Under the pieces are notes generated by a model that saw nothing but the letters and a program-made list of their open reading frames with translations, was not told the origin of the DNA and did not search any database. Below are positions 1-10,660 of a DNA stretch of 64,000 nucleotides, piece by piece. The DNA is from Galeruca laticollis (taxonomy: Eukaryota; Arthropoda; Insecta; Coleoptera; Chrysomelidae), in contig OY998185.1 in the NCBI GenBank assembly GCA_963921935.1, positions 62,449,717 to 62,513,716 on the forward strand, written 5' to 3'. Position 1 is the first letter of the stretch. Each line of letters begins with the position of its first letter. A program made the translations under genes and the position numbers.

Positions 1-423
1 TTAACAATATTCAATCATAAAATTGCTGACTTATTGCACTCCGGAGGCTGTATCGTGCTAACAAGAATTGTAAGGAAAAGTGGCCGACGACAACGACGAC
101 GACGACGACGACATACACACAGGATTTTTTTTCTAAAAACCGTTTTTTCGTGTTGTTGTTGATGGAAAACGTAAAAATAACTCAAAAAAAAATTTCAAAA
201 TTCCAACATTTTTTGGGGTAAACCAAAAGGTTGGACGGAAAAGTAAAATGCTAATATATTTTACTTTTCCGCCCAACCTTTCTATATGCGAGAAAAGTAT
301 TTGAAATTTTTGTTTCAGTTATTTTTACGTTTTCCATCAACAACAACACGGATAAACGGTTTTTAGAAAAAAAATCCTGTGTGTATGTCGTCGTCGTCGT
401 CGTCGTTGTTGTCGGCCACTTTT
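1..423. repeat. Core of a large palindrome (inverted repeat of about 245 bp arms)
   Basis: The left arm reads out of the window as the reverse complement of the satellite unit that follows the right arm. The arms share the blocks TTTTCCTTAC, GACGACGAC/GTCGTCGTC, ATCCTGTGTG, AAACGG and TTTCCATCAACAAC, and meet near position 250 around TTTTACTTTTCC. The visible structure is satellite (inverted), palindrome core, satellite (direct). A half copy of the same core occurs at 36640-36780. No coding capacity is seen. It may be the centre of a non-autonomous DNA transposon, but its true ends are not visible. Confidence 0.8.
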
Positions 424-1190
424 CCTTACATGTCTTGTTAGCACGATACAGCCTCCTGAGTGCAATAAGTCACCAATTTTATGATGGAATATTGTTGAGG
501 ACATATCACAGATGAACTCTATCGATTTTTAGCTCACGAGAGCCAGTACAACGGGTGCTATGGTACTTGAAGTACGACATTTTGTCATTTTTTGAGAAAT
601 ATCAGTTTGTTAGCACGATACAGCCTCCGGTGCTCAACAAGTCACCAATTTTATGATTGAATATTATTCAGGGCATCTCACTGATGAACCCTATTGATTT
701 TCAGCTGACCAGAGCCAATACAACAGGTGTTACAGTACTTTAAGTACGATATTTTTTTCTTTTTTGGAGAAGTTTCAGTTTGTTAGCACGATACAGCCTC
801 CTGAGTATATACAAGTGACCAATTTTATGATTGGATATTATTAAGGGCGTCTTAAAAGTAAACTCTATTGATATTCAGCTCACTAAAGCCAGTACAACGG
901 GTACTCTATGGTACTTGAAGTACCAAATTTTTGTCATTTTGGAGAATTTTCAGTTTGTTAGCACGATACAGCCTCCAGAGAGTATACGATTGATCAATTT
1001 TATGATTGAATATTATTCAAGGTGTCTCACAGATGTACACTATTGATTTTCAGTTGACTGGAGTGAGTACAGCGGGTCCTATAAATCCAGATATACTGAA
1101 TTTTTGGTTATTTTTGTAGAAATTTCGGTTTGTTAGCACGATACATCCCCCGAAGTGTATACAAGTAACAATTTTATGATAGAATATTGT
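424..1190 (+). repeat. Tandem satellite, 172-175 bp unit, about 4.5 copies
   Basis: The block TTAGCACGATACAGCCTCC recurs with its GCACGATA at 441, 613, 786, 961 and 1136, giving periods of 172, 173, 175 and 175. Each unit also contains CACCAATTTTATGATTGAATATT, a TATTGATTTTCAGCT block and a GTACTTGAAGTACGA block, the last a short palindrome. Units diverge gradually along the array. The same satellite, in the same order after the same palindrome core, is found at 36780-38120. Confidence 0.9.
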
Positions 1191-1480
1191 TCAGGGCCAC
1201 AGATGCGGAAAAGTTAGTTTTAATCCTTGAAACCGTTTATTTTATTATAAACTACTTTCCTATCAATTAGCTAATGCTATTCAAAATAGAACAGAATACC
1301 TTTTAAGACTCCAAGACCATATAGTTTATAAAATGCAATAGCAATAGCAATTGTACCGCTGAATATTTATTTATTTTTACAACCTAATTATACGATTAGC
1401 TTTATAATATAAAATACAAAACACCGAATCCAAAACACGAAATACAAAGCACAAAATACAAAACTGACAGAACCAAACCG
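1191..1480. other. AT-rich tail after the satellite, no gene seen
   Basis: It begins with CGGAAAAGTTAGTTTTAATC, a block that also follows the satellite copy near 38130, so the composite element extends at least this far. The rest is low-complexity, with repeated ACAAAAT/AATACAAA words. No coding signal. Confidence 0.5.
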
Positions 1481-2313
1481 AATATCTTATACTCCGGTAA
1501 TTTTTAAATATTTATATATTTCATGCCTAAATTGCGAGAACGGGATTAAAAAATTTATTTCCGACAATTGATATACATTGTTCGCTAGGTTCAACAAGGA
1601 ATTCAGAGGTGAGAAGGAGATGGAAGATTCTAGTATTCCAAAAGGAATTTTGCATCTTGTTACCTTTTGGGTTACTTTAAAGCGTATTAAAGAGAGTATA
1701 GCACTAGAATTTGTGATACTATTTACCAATTTATACAAGAAGGTCATTGCTAATAACTAGACTGTAGAGAAATAACATTAAATTCTATACGTAATCTTGT
1801 CGATCTCACTGTTACATAGTTCGGCCATTTTCGGTATTTCTTGAAATAAAGATATCTCAGGAATCTATTTTGTACTCTCTCAACAGCTTCCAAATGTAAT
1901 TTTGCTTGCTCGCCCCAAATGAGAGATGCAAAGTCTAACTCAAGTGTTATACAAGACAGATATTGTATTAATATCTGAGAAAAAGTACGTTTGCATCCAA
2001 ATAAAGCCTAACATACGATTTGCACTAGCAACAGATATACTAATATGTGAAGCATATGATAGTTTATTATCATATGTTACACCCAAATCTTTAATTTCTT
2101 GTAATCTACATAAAGTATCCTTTTCAATTTGGCAATCAAAAGTAGTACACTCTTTTTTACGAGACACGGACATAACAGAACATTTATTAATATTGAACTT
2201 TAATTGGTTATCAATACTCCATTTATGAATATTATTTATATCTCTCTGTAATGAAACGCAGTCTCGAACTGTTTGAATTTTTTTAAACATTTTAAAATCA
2301 TCAGCAAACAATA
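1481..2313 (-). pseudogene. Jockey/CR1-like LINE reverse transcriptase, 3' half (split by PLE)
   Basis: Read on the minus strand, the right end gives LFADDFKMFK, the YADD-type catalytic box. It is followed by a thumb-like stretch with WSIDNQLKFNINKC and IKDLGVTYDNKLS. The 1747-1487 frame has the C-terminal pattern of this LINE class (LYKLVNSITN, LSLIRF). Stops and frameshifts break it. The 5' half of the same RT lies at 5029-5530, on the other side of a Penelope-like element, so this is one older LINE split by a younger insertion. The exact clade (jockey or CR1) is inference from motif style. Confidence 0.8.
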
Positions 2314-2388
2314 CAAAAACGTTACAAAGCATCACAAAACATTTGGTTTAACTAAGAATGCCTTAAGAAAAAGGTAATACCAAATTAT

Positions 2389-4677
2389 GTGAATATAAAA
2401 TGTCACACTAAAACACCACAAGCACAAAAAGCTATAAAATGTGCTCAACGAGTTTGGATAAAGGAAGAATGTAAGAAATGGTTCAAAGTTAGAGACTCCT
2501 TAGACAACTACATAAAAGTTGTACATTCAGGACTCACATTCCAATTACATCCAGTAGAATTTGACTGTTTGGATGACAACATTAGAGAAAATGTCAGCAC
2601 GATGAAGCATATGAAATTTAAGAAACAAGAAAAGAAGCTACAGAATCTTGAACACACACAACATAAAATTCAATACTCAAAACATCATGAAACTGTAAGT
2701 ACCTACATACCAACACACTTTGCACCACGATTTGAAAACCTTTCAGACACTAATTATTTTACAGATAGTGAAATAGAATTTTTAAATAAAGGTTTAAAGT
2801 ACAGCATACCACCAAAATTTACGAATAATATTAAACAAATTATAGCTACAGAGTCAGAAATAGCTTTAAAATCTAATTCAAATAATTTTCTTTATGAGAA
2901 ATTAAAAATTGCCAATTTGATAAAAAATATTGAACCTTCAAAAGTTAAACGTCAAACAAAAAATGACATTACAGTTTTAAATGCAATAAAAAAGAAGATA
3001 GAGGATAATAACCTAACAGTTACAAAATCTGATAAGGGGAACACAACTGTCATTTTGACGACTGAAAATAACAATTTCAAAGTATATAACTTTATAGAAT
3101 CCAGCGATGTAAAAGTTCTTAAAGCAGACCCAACAAAAAAGTTTTCCAATAATGTAAGGGATATTGTTAATAATTCAAATTATCTTTTAAATGATTACGA
3201 AAAGAGGTCTATCATACATAAGAATCCTCATTGTCCACAATTATATGGAACAGTTAAATTACATAAAATAACGAAACTAATTAGACCTGTAGTCTCTTAT
3301 GTTAATGCTCCTAATAATATATTGGCAAAGAAGCTCAACAATATACTCAATACTTACGGATATGAATCTCAGTACTCAATTAGAAATTCAATAGAACTAA
3401 TCAAAAAGTTGAAAGCAATCCACTTGCAAGATAACTATAAACTCATTTCGTTCGATGTAACTAATATGTTTACCAAAATTCCTCCTAAAGAATGCCTAAT
3501 ACTTGTAAGAAAATTACTAGAAGATAAAAATATTAATCCAGGAGTAATATCAGATTTACTTAATTTATTTGATGTATGCATTAATCAGAATTATTTCACT
3601 TTTGACAATAAGATACATATTCAAAATGAAGGTTTACCAATGGAAAGCCCTATATCACCTATTTTAGCAAACATTTTTATGGACAATTTAGAAAGAAAGA
3701 TCTTTGAAAGTAATATTTCGAAAAATATTTTATTTTGGTATAGATATGTAGATGACATATTAGCTTGTTTTATGGGTAGTGAACGACAATTAGATGTATT
3801 TTTCAACCACATCAATAATTTACACCCGAAAATTAAATTTACATTAGAAATTGAAGAAAATAGCTCAATCAATTTTCTTGATTTAAAAATTCAAAGAGTT
3901 AATAATGTACTTGATTATTCAATTTAACGAAAACCAACACAGACTGGTGTGACAATTCCATTCAATTCTAACCACCCTATGTCACACAGACTAGCAGCAT
4001 ATAATTCAATGATACATAGAGCTTTTTCAGTTCCTATGAACAAATGTAATTTTGATAGAGAGATTAATACAATTAGACAAATAGCAACATCTAACGGTTA
4101 TCCATTAGATATGATAAATAAGCTAATTAGTAAAAAAGAAGAAAAAGTGGCATTACAACTAATATATCCTAAACAAGCTGATGAAATTAAAACTTATAAA
4201 ACCATCACATATGCAGGAAATATTTCTAATAATATTTCAAAGATAATATCTTCAGCAACGAATACAACAATTTCTTTTAAAACAGAAAGTAACGTTAGTA
4301 CAAAATTGTTAAATGTAAAAACAAAAATACCACTATTAAAGAAGTCAGGTATATATAAACTCAAATGTCCCGAATGTAATGCTGTCTATTTGGGTCAGAC
4401 CCTTAGCAATTTTGAAATATGATACAGTGAGCACTTACGAGCATACAGATTAAAACAACCAGATAAATCCCACTACGCAAAACATCTACTTGACACCAAT
4501 CATTCATTGACACCTAACACAGAACTAGAAGTGCTGCATATTTGTGAAAAGAAACAAGAACTGGATTTCCTTGAAGAACTGGAAATTAGAAGACATTTAA
4601 GAAACCCACAATATGAAGTTGTCAATGAACAGTTAAATCTAGGGAGTTTTCCACTAATAAACTGTCTTCTTAAGTGA
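2389..4677 (+). pseudogene. PLE polyprotein: reverse transcriptase plus GIY-YIG endonuclease (two nonsense codons)
   Basis: One frame of about 762 codons runs to TGA at 4675-4677 with only two in-frame stops, TAA at 3925-3927 and TGA at 4420-4422. The PLE fragment at 58863 has a Tyr codon at the first of these. RT motifs in order: KSDKGNTTVIL near residue 210, LIRPVVSYVNAP near 300, SFDVTNMFTKIP near 355, NEGLPMESPISPILAN near 412, and YRYVDDILACF (the YxDD catalytic box) near 450. The C-terminal GIY-YIG module shows GIYKL, a CPEC pair and VYLGQT, followed by HYAKHLLDTNH. The absence of frameshifts suggests a young copy. The true start codon may lie further upstream. Confidence 0.92.
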
Positions 4678-4919
4678 TAATTGTAAAGATCAGCAGATAT
4701 CGTTTTCCTGGTTTTCTATATCATTGCACAGTTATACTGATCTTAATGAAAAATGGAAAAATGATATCTATTCTATATTCTATATTTATAATATCACGTC
4801 TTCTTCTTTTTTCTATTAACATATATTAAGTCAATCACAAGGTAGGTCACTTCTTGGTCTAGCCAAAAATAACTACTAAACATCAGGTAGGCATAAAATG
4901 AAATGTGACTTCTGTCATT

Positions 4920-4946
4920 CTGACGATGATATTGATTTATCGAAAC
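4920..4946 (+). ncRNA. Hammerhead-like stem-loop in the PLE 3' region
   Basis: Core CTGACGA, one unpaired T, stem GATA/TATC, six-base loop TTGATT, then GAAAC. It matches the CUGANGA...GAAA core of hammerhead ribozymes, which are known in Penelope-like elements, except for the extra base between CUGANGA and the stem. The same structure is present in the second PLE copy with a changed loop. Self-cleavage is inference: I could not define convincing stems I and III. Confidence 0.45.
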
Positions 4947-5028
4947 AATGGTCAATTTTTTAGAATTTCCAATAACTTTTATTATATTGTGGAATTAACT
5001 AGAGACCGTGAGTTTCATTTAAAAACAC

Positions 5029-5530
5029 TAAATAAAAAGTCAGAAAAACTAACACATTGTGACAAATAATTTACAAACAAAACAAACAGTAATGGTCCCA
5101 AGTTCGAACCCTGAGGAATTCCCGAATTAGCGTGATATTTTCCGGAAGTATTCCCTAGATGTTTCACAATAAAGTACATATCTTGTACATAACTTTCAAG
5201 TAATCGTAATAAATTAGAAGACAATCCATAGTTACTAAGTTTTTTTAACAATATGTCATGGTTTACTTTATCAAACGCTTTCTGGAAGTCCGTGTAAATG
5301 ACATACTGCTACTGTTCTTTAAAAACATGATTGACAACTTCTGTAAATAGTAACAGCTTAGTATTAATAGATCGTGTTGTTCGTCAACTATGTTTTACAT
5401 GGTTATAAATATAGAAATGCAACATTTGTTCGAAAAGTTTAGCATTAGCACTCATTAACGAAACTCCCCTATAATTCTCAATGTCACTCTTACTTCCCGA
5501 TTTGTGGATATGTGTGCAAGTAGCGGATAA
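5029..5530 (-). pseudogene. Jockey/CR1-like LINE reverse transcriptase, 5' half (split by PLE)
   Basis: On the minus strand the frames give HKSGSKSDIENYRGVSL, then YTDFQKAFDKVNHDIL (RT motif A, with its Asp), then GIPQGSNLGPLLFVLFVN (motif B). It stops at CVSFSD, exactly where the PLE begins. The continuation LFADD is found at 2313 and below. At least one stop and frame changes occur upstream of motif A. Nothing LINE-like is seen beyond about 5530, so the copy is truncated at its 5' side. Confidence 0.82.
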
Positions 5531-6423
5531 GTAGAGGTAATGATGATTATATTAAAAATATGTAAAAAAGGCACCCTCATCAATATATAGGTAAGTGTGG
5601 TAGAAATTGTTTTGGTGGCACTCCATAAAAAAACGAAGGACCAGAAATTATGCTTTTTTATGTCTTTATTGCATAACTTCAACTTAATACAAAAAAACTT
5701 ACTTCACTAAACAAAAATACGTCTTAAACTTTATAAATCCGATTTCATGTTACCCCAGGTACCAGAGCGTTGATCTGTTTCCTAGGGCTACATCTTTTCA
5801 ACTATCTGTCTATCTTACAATTTTTCTTAAACCCCTATTCTGCATTTCTGTAATATATGATGTAGTATATATTTATTTGACCAGACCCAATAAGTCACCT
5901 TATTTTATCAGACAGGGCCCATTAACAACCACGTGTTTGTGAAGGAATAAAATTGTGTCCAAAATATTAAAAGTGGTGTCTGGACAATTTCAAAAGTAGG
6001 AGAGTGGGTCGATCGTTTAGTTACCCTGTTGACACACATATTACTGACTCAATACAATTTTTATTAATTTATTTTGCGTAATGCAACAGAAAGTTTGAAT
6101 TGAGAATTCAAGAATATTTACTATAATAATTTGCAGTTAACCTTCAGTCGGGCGCAGCCGATCTCAAAGATACAGCACCAGACATTTTGAGTACCGCCAC
6201 ATTATTTGAGGCTACAGTTACCCCCACGTATAAACGTTTTTAATGTTAGAAAATGAAATGTTATTGATGACATGCGTCAATTTTTAATTGGGGCAGTTTA
6301 TCTATGGTAGGGGATTTAGAAATTATTTTTAATAAAAAGCGAGGTTATTTTACAAAATTATTTCGATAGTGAATGGAAAAGATATTTTTAAAAGAAAACA
6401 AAAAAAAATTATGTTCAACTTAC
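5531..6423. other. ds intron DNA, nothing recognised
   Basis: AT-rich, with short open frames only. It forms the start of the ds intron that runs off the left edge of the window. Confidence 0.5.
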
Positions 6424-7129
6424 CCAGCCGTAGTAATAACTCCTGTTTTATTATCAACTCGGAACAACCAATGGCTTTCGTTAGCTAGGGAATAGATGAT
6501 TCTGGCGTTTATTCCTTGGTCGGCGTCTGAAGCGTGTACTTTGAGAACAGATGTATCGATCGGTATGTCTTCTAAAATAGCTATGGAATATTTGGACAAA
6601 TCGAATTTCGGATCATTATCATTCTGGTCTTCTACGGAAATTGTTAAGTTACAATCGCTTTGTAAAGACGGATTCCCTCGATCTCTTGCTACTATTGTTA
6701 GGAAATATCTCGATTGGCTTTCTCTATCCAAAGGTCGGCAAGAAATTTCACCACTTTTGATATCGATGCTGAATTTATTTCCGATGTTACCGCTGGTTAT
6801 ACTGTAATAAACCTCCCCGTTCACACCTTCGTCTTCATCTTCGGCGACTATCGTGTGAATCACAGTGGTCTCGGAGTTTTCCGGAACGGATAGTCTGTAA
6901 CAAGATCCGGGTTGGAATTTCGGGAAATTATCGTTCACGTCTGCTACTTTTACGACCAACGTTGTCGTGTCGAAAAGGGTGATTTTATGTGAGGATTCGC
7001 TGACGTAAATGGTAACGATGTAGGTTTCTATTTTTTCTCTATCCAGCGGTTTCTTGATAATAACTTCACCCGTCGATGAGATTATGTCGAAGGTTTCGTC
7101 TGAAGGCAGCACAAATGTGAGATTGTGCC
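6424..7129 (-). CDS. ds: dachsous, cadherin-repeat exon (sixth visible, most 3')
   Basis: The acceptor is TTTTCAG at 7132-7130 and the donor GTAAGT at 6423-6418. It enters in phase 1, completing a Gly codon, and leaves after two bases of a codon. It encodes the end of one cadherin repeat (ADVNDNFPKF), one full repeat starting FQPGSCYRLSVPENSE and ending VEDQNDNDPKF, and most of a third (FDLSKYSIAI...GVITTAG). The PGSCY...LSVPENSE and LSKY...EDIP stretches agree with what I remember of Drosophila Dachsous. Ds is a giant atypical cadherin that binds Fat on the neighbouring cell in planar polarity and growth control. The LDRE, DxNDNxP and DADxGxN calcium-binding motifs are present. No stops are seen. 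Confidence 0.93.
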
Positions 7130-7780
7130 CTGAAAATTAAATTAAAGTTCTAATTGATAATATTATTTGGTACATACGCATGATTAATCTACCATGACTT
7201 GAAAAATAGAAATAAAAAAAGATTGAAACTAACTTTTCTGCACTTATACACTCCAGAGGCTGTATACTTTTGATATTGTTGTGAATTTAAAGATATAATT
7301 TCTTCAATGCCTGGGGCATGTTCAAAAAAAATCACGTTTCATAATACCATTTTCGTTTAGTGTTGTTAAAGTTGTAACACCATAGAATAAGAATTCTTTT
7401 GACTGAACATATCTCATTGTAATGTTTGTAATATTCATTGTGTTTTTATATTCTGAACTTCCACGGTTATTAGGTACGGAATCTTTGCAGAAAATATCAG
7501 ATTGGAATGCATGTAATAAAACTATTTTACACCTTCGAAATATCTTAAATAACAATGTTTGCTTTAAAACATTTTCAATAGGACGGTTCTTTGAAATATT
7601 TCTCAATGGTGATTGAAAACCTTATGGCTGTGTTCCATTGTTGATTCTTGTCAATTTCACCGGCCGGTTTAACAATAAGCACCAATCGGCAAGGTGTATT
7701 TCTCTAGTCCCATCAATATTCATGAAAACACACCCCATTGTAGCTTTTGTATATAACACACCTTCTAGAGTGCAGTTAGC
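7130..7780. other. ds intron DNA, nothing recognised
   Basis: It contains a short stretch resembling the satellite motif (CACTCCAGAGGCTGTAT near 7247) and otherwise no coding or repeat structure that I can name. Overlapping frames on both strands at 7322-7616 have no family features. Confidence 0.45.
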
Positions 7781-7859
7781 CAGTTACCAGTTAGACAGTA
7801 GTAGGTAATGCCTTACTTGGTACCAGCCCCTCCACTCCAACTTTAGGCCACGCCCTTCT

Positions 7860-8575
7860 CACATCTGATTGTTAGCCGTGGGTGATGTATCATCTGTCAT
7901 ATATGTCATCCGTCACGTGTTCCGTGTCGTATGGTATGTTTCGTGTTTTCTGTGTTATGTCTGCCATTCTGTTGTTAGTCTACGCCATCTGTCGTCAAAA
8001 CTGTCAACCTACATTATGATCCATCTGCCGTCAAAACAGTGAACCTACCTTGTCCTGCCATGTATCGTCAATACTGTCAATCGACGTAGTGCGAGTAATT
8101 TTTGTGACGTAAGCGTTGAACTGAACATATGTTTCTTAAATTAAATAAAAATGTTTTGTACTCGACTGGGGATTCGAACTCACGATCTTCTGGTCGAAAG
8201 CCAGCTAGCTAACCAACTAGGCTATTCGATCACGATACACTTGAAGTCGAGATGAAGGTATTTAAATGTGAGTTATGTTTTACGTCTTCGTATGTATTTG
8301 TGTCATATATCTCCTGTGAGTCTGGTGTATGTCTGTTATCTTTTTGATACCCCTCTGGTGTGTGTCTGGTACCCTTCTGATACCCCTCTGGTGTATGTCG
8401 TCTGTCACATGGGCGCTGTGTCTTTTGTCGTATGGTCTGTGACGTGTGTCAACCTTCTTGTGTTCGGTGTTATGTCTGTCATTCTGTTGTCAAAACAGTT
8501 AAACCTATATTGCTAGCCATCTGTCGTCAAACTACATTGTCAACTATGTGCCGTCAATACTGTTAACGTCTTCGT
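7860..8575. repeat. Degenerate minisatellite (CTGTCGTCAAAACTGTCAACCTAC-type units)
   Basis: The words CATCTGTCGTCAAAACTGT, CATCTGCCGTCAAAACAGT, CATGTATCGTCAATACTGT, CTGTTGTCAAAACAGTT and ATGTGCCGTCAATACTGTT recur about every 40 bases at 7985-8095 and again at 8480-8570. A GTGTATGTCTGGTACCC-type repeat lies between them. The small open frame at 8268-8516 is made of these repeats and is not a gene. Confidence 0.65.
8160..8233 (-). tRNA. tRNA-like sequence (pseudo-tRNA or SINE head)
   Basis: The minus strand shows TAGCCTAGTTGGTTAGC (A-box/D-loop-like), a stem-loop CTGG-CTTTCGA-CCAG that would place TTC in the anticodon, and GAGTTCGAATCCCC (B-box/T-loop-like). The D stem, T stem and acceptor do not pair well, so a working tRNA is unlikely. 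A decayed tRNA or the head of a tRNA-derived SINE is more likely. It lies inside the minisatellite. Confidence 0.5.
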
Positions 8576-8659
8576 CAATAAAAAAACAACACCATATAGT
8601 AATCTTTATCAAGAATACATGTTTTCACATTGTTATAAATAAACGTTTTAAATCCATCT

Positions 8660-10028
8660 GAATAAAAAAAAATTTCAAAAGATTCTTCTTCGTTTTTCAT
8701 CTGTCACTCTTGTTTTTGTTATATAAAACACACTTCATACAGTCTAGAGAGAATTTAGTAACCAAGAACATTTACACCTGAAACAAATGTCATAAAAACA
8801 CGTTTTTGGTTACTTTTCAAACCATCCATTGTACGCCATCAATTCTTTTTCCATATGTCATTCTTGATAGATACACATGTTTCTCGAAATACACTTTTCA
8901 TTACTAATATCGTCTTTTGTACATTCGTCTTAATTATACATATTTCAAGTAGGTATTTTTGTTTCTTAAAAACGACCAAAAACTATAAACAGAAACATTT
9001 TTGCTAAAAATAAATGATGAAAGCTTACTTAAAAAAAAACCGTACGATTTAATTGATATGCTACTGTTTGCGGTGTCTGGCATCTAAAGATGTAATCTAT
9101 GGCACTTGAAGTCTCCTGTTGTTTCCCCGTTTTTTGTAATTCTTCAGGTACCCAATTTATCGTGAGCTTCCCCCATTTATTTTGATTTGAATCGCCACTA
9201 AGACGTAGGTTTTCAATTTGCTTCATAACCTTACTCTTATCTTCATAAAAAGTAACGTTCTTATTCAATCGATCTATCTTCATAATAAATTCATTAATTC
9301 GACGTCTACACTCGACTAAATACTGCTATACTAACGTTATTAAGGCCCATATCAACGGTTATAAATTGAACGTATTTCTATGGCTACACCCTGTATGATG
9401 AAAATATTGACTAAAAAACATGTTATCAGAGATAACCTTTTTTGTTGACCTCTGAGGAGTCGAAGGTCGAGAGTAATATTTATATGTTGCAAATTTCAAA
9501 GACACGTGTATACTGATGTAAAATTTGAACAACATTTGTAAGAATATTCTCGTGCTAATAGATTCTCAAGAACCAGAACAGAAATACTAAAGTATGGTTT
9601 AAAAAAAAGTAATTTTACGTCATTTATAGTTAGCAAAAATGACAGATTTCTGTTTATAGTTTTTGGTCGTTTTTAAGAAACAAAAATACCTACTTGAAAT
9701 ATATATAATTGAGACGTATGTACAAAAGACGATAGGAAAAAGTGTATTTCGAGAAACATGTATGTCTATTAAGAATGACATATGGGAAAAGAATTGATGG
9801 CATACATAGATGGTTTGAAAAGTAAGTAAAAACGTGTTTTTTATGACATTTGTCTTAGATGGAAGATACAAGATGTTTTTTTTTTGAAATATTCTTGGTT
9901 ACTAAATTCTCTTTCCAGACTTTGATGATGATTGAAAAATATGTTAGTGCTGAAGTTTGTCTTTATAAAACAAAAAGAAGAGTGACAGATGGAAAACGAA
10001 GAAGAATCTTTTGAAAAGGTTTTTTTAT
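8660..10028. mobile_element. Long inverted-repeat element, arms of about 350-400 bp
   Basis: The left arm (about 8660-9014) and right arm (about 9618-10028) are imperfect reverse complements. Shared blocks include GATTCTTCTTCGTTTT, ATCTGTCACTCTT, AATTTAGTAACCAAGAA, CATCAATTCTTTTCC, CATGTTTCTCGAAATACACTTTT and TTCTTAAAAACGACCAAAAACTAT. The spacer of about 600 bp holds a small open frame. This is the form of a foldback or long-TIR DNA transposon. No transposase was recognised and no clear target duplication was found. Confidence 0.75.
9029..9283 (-). CDS. Uncharacterised 84-residue frame inside the inverted-repeat element
   Basis: An open frame starting MKIDRLNKNVTF and ending QLNRTVFF lies in the spacer of the inverted-repeat element. 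It is hydrophilic and Lys/Asn/Gln-rich, with no signal peptide or membrane segment. I do not recognise a family. Its less repetitive composition stands out from nearby noise, so it may be an exon fragment of the element's protein. It may equally be chance. Confidence 0.2.
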   Translation of the reverse strand: MKIDRLNKNVTFYEDKSKVMKQIENLRLSGDSNQNKWGKLTINWVPEELQKTGKQQETSSAIDYIFRCQTPQTVAYQLNRTVFF

Positions 10029-10034
10029 CCGAGA

Positions 10035-10290
10035 GTTACATCTCACCTAAGTCAAGCATATCGTTTCTTAGTATTCGAGTCAAGTAGAAACTCATCATTT
10101 CTTAGTGTAATTCAAGTCGAAACTCATCTTCTCTATGTCAAGTTGAGTTACTAAGTCAAACATACCATTTCTTAGTTAGTGTTCAACTCAAACACGTGTA
10201 ATCCAAGTCGAAACAAATCGTTTCTTAGTTACTAAATCAAACATATCGTTTCTTAGTTCTTAGTAGTATTCAAATAATACCAAAGTAGAG
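10035..10290. repeat. Degenerate tandem repeat (CATATCGTTTCTTAGT units)
   Basis: CATATCGTTTCTTAGT, CATACCATTTCTTAGT, CATCATTTCTTAGT and AAATCGTTTCTTAGT recur at irregular spacing, each preceded by AAGTCAAA or AAGTCGAAA. No coding signal. It adjoins the right arm of the inverted-repeat element. Confidence 0.6.
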
Positions 10291-10489
10291 ATATACAGTC
10301 GCTACTATTGGTTAACTCATCAAGTCGAAACATAACGTTTTTCCGAAATCATTAAGTGATTATCTTCCGATCTTAACACCGTTGAAGTTCACACAGTAAT
10401 CCATTTGTACATAATAAACTATTAATTTCGACGTTAACGTTGTCAAATTAAGATTACTAATATAGTTGAATACGTCTACTACAGTCAAC

Positions 10490-10660
10490 AAAGTTTAACT
10501 ACTTAATAATCAAAAACAAGTGTCTTATCCAGGATCACTTCCAAATATTTCATTTGTTCAACCACTGGAAGTGGCACTCCACCAAGAGCAGACCCTCAGG
10601 TCTTATACCTCTCTTCTTGGCGAAAACAACTACCTCAGCCTTGGGAGAATTCACTGCAAG
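10490..10660 (-). pseudogene. R1/I-type LINE reverse transcriptase fragment
   Basis: The minus strand reads SPKAEVVVFAKKRGI, then after one frameshift VEQMKYLEVILDKTL. These match the post-YADD part of R1/I-type LINE RTs (the KTEVVVF and MKYLGVILD pattern known for that class). Only about 55 residues remain. The plus-strand open frames here are shadows. Confidence 0.7.

Larger units (their letters stand above)
2314..5028 (+). mobile_element. Penelope-like element, copy 1 (near full length)
   Basis: The bounds come from comparison with the minus-strand copy at 47811-50430. Both share the sequence from ACGTTACAAA at one end to GAGTTTCATT...AACACT at the other, and outside these points they differ. 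The element carries one long RT plus GIY-YIG reading frame and a 3' region with a conserved stem-loop. It sits inside a LINE reverse transcriptase, between the codons for CVSFSD and LFADD. PLEs are a known class of retroelements whose RT is related to telomerase and whose endonuclease is of the GIY-YIG type. Confidence 0.9.

Noticed and set aside
831..1046. 71-codon open frame
   Set aside because: Lies wholly in the 172-175 bp satellite; repeat-derived.
8160..8233. Functional tRNA gene on the minus strand
   Set aside because: A- and B-box-like words are present, but D, T and acceptor stems do not pair; kept only as tRNA-like.
8268..8516. 82-codon frame rich in Val/Tyr/Cys
   Set aside because: Made of GTGTATGTCTGGTACCC-type repeats; no protein character beyond the repeat.
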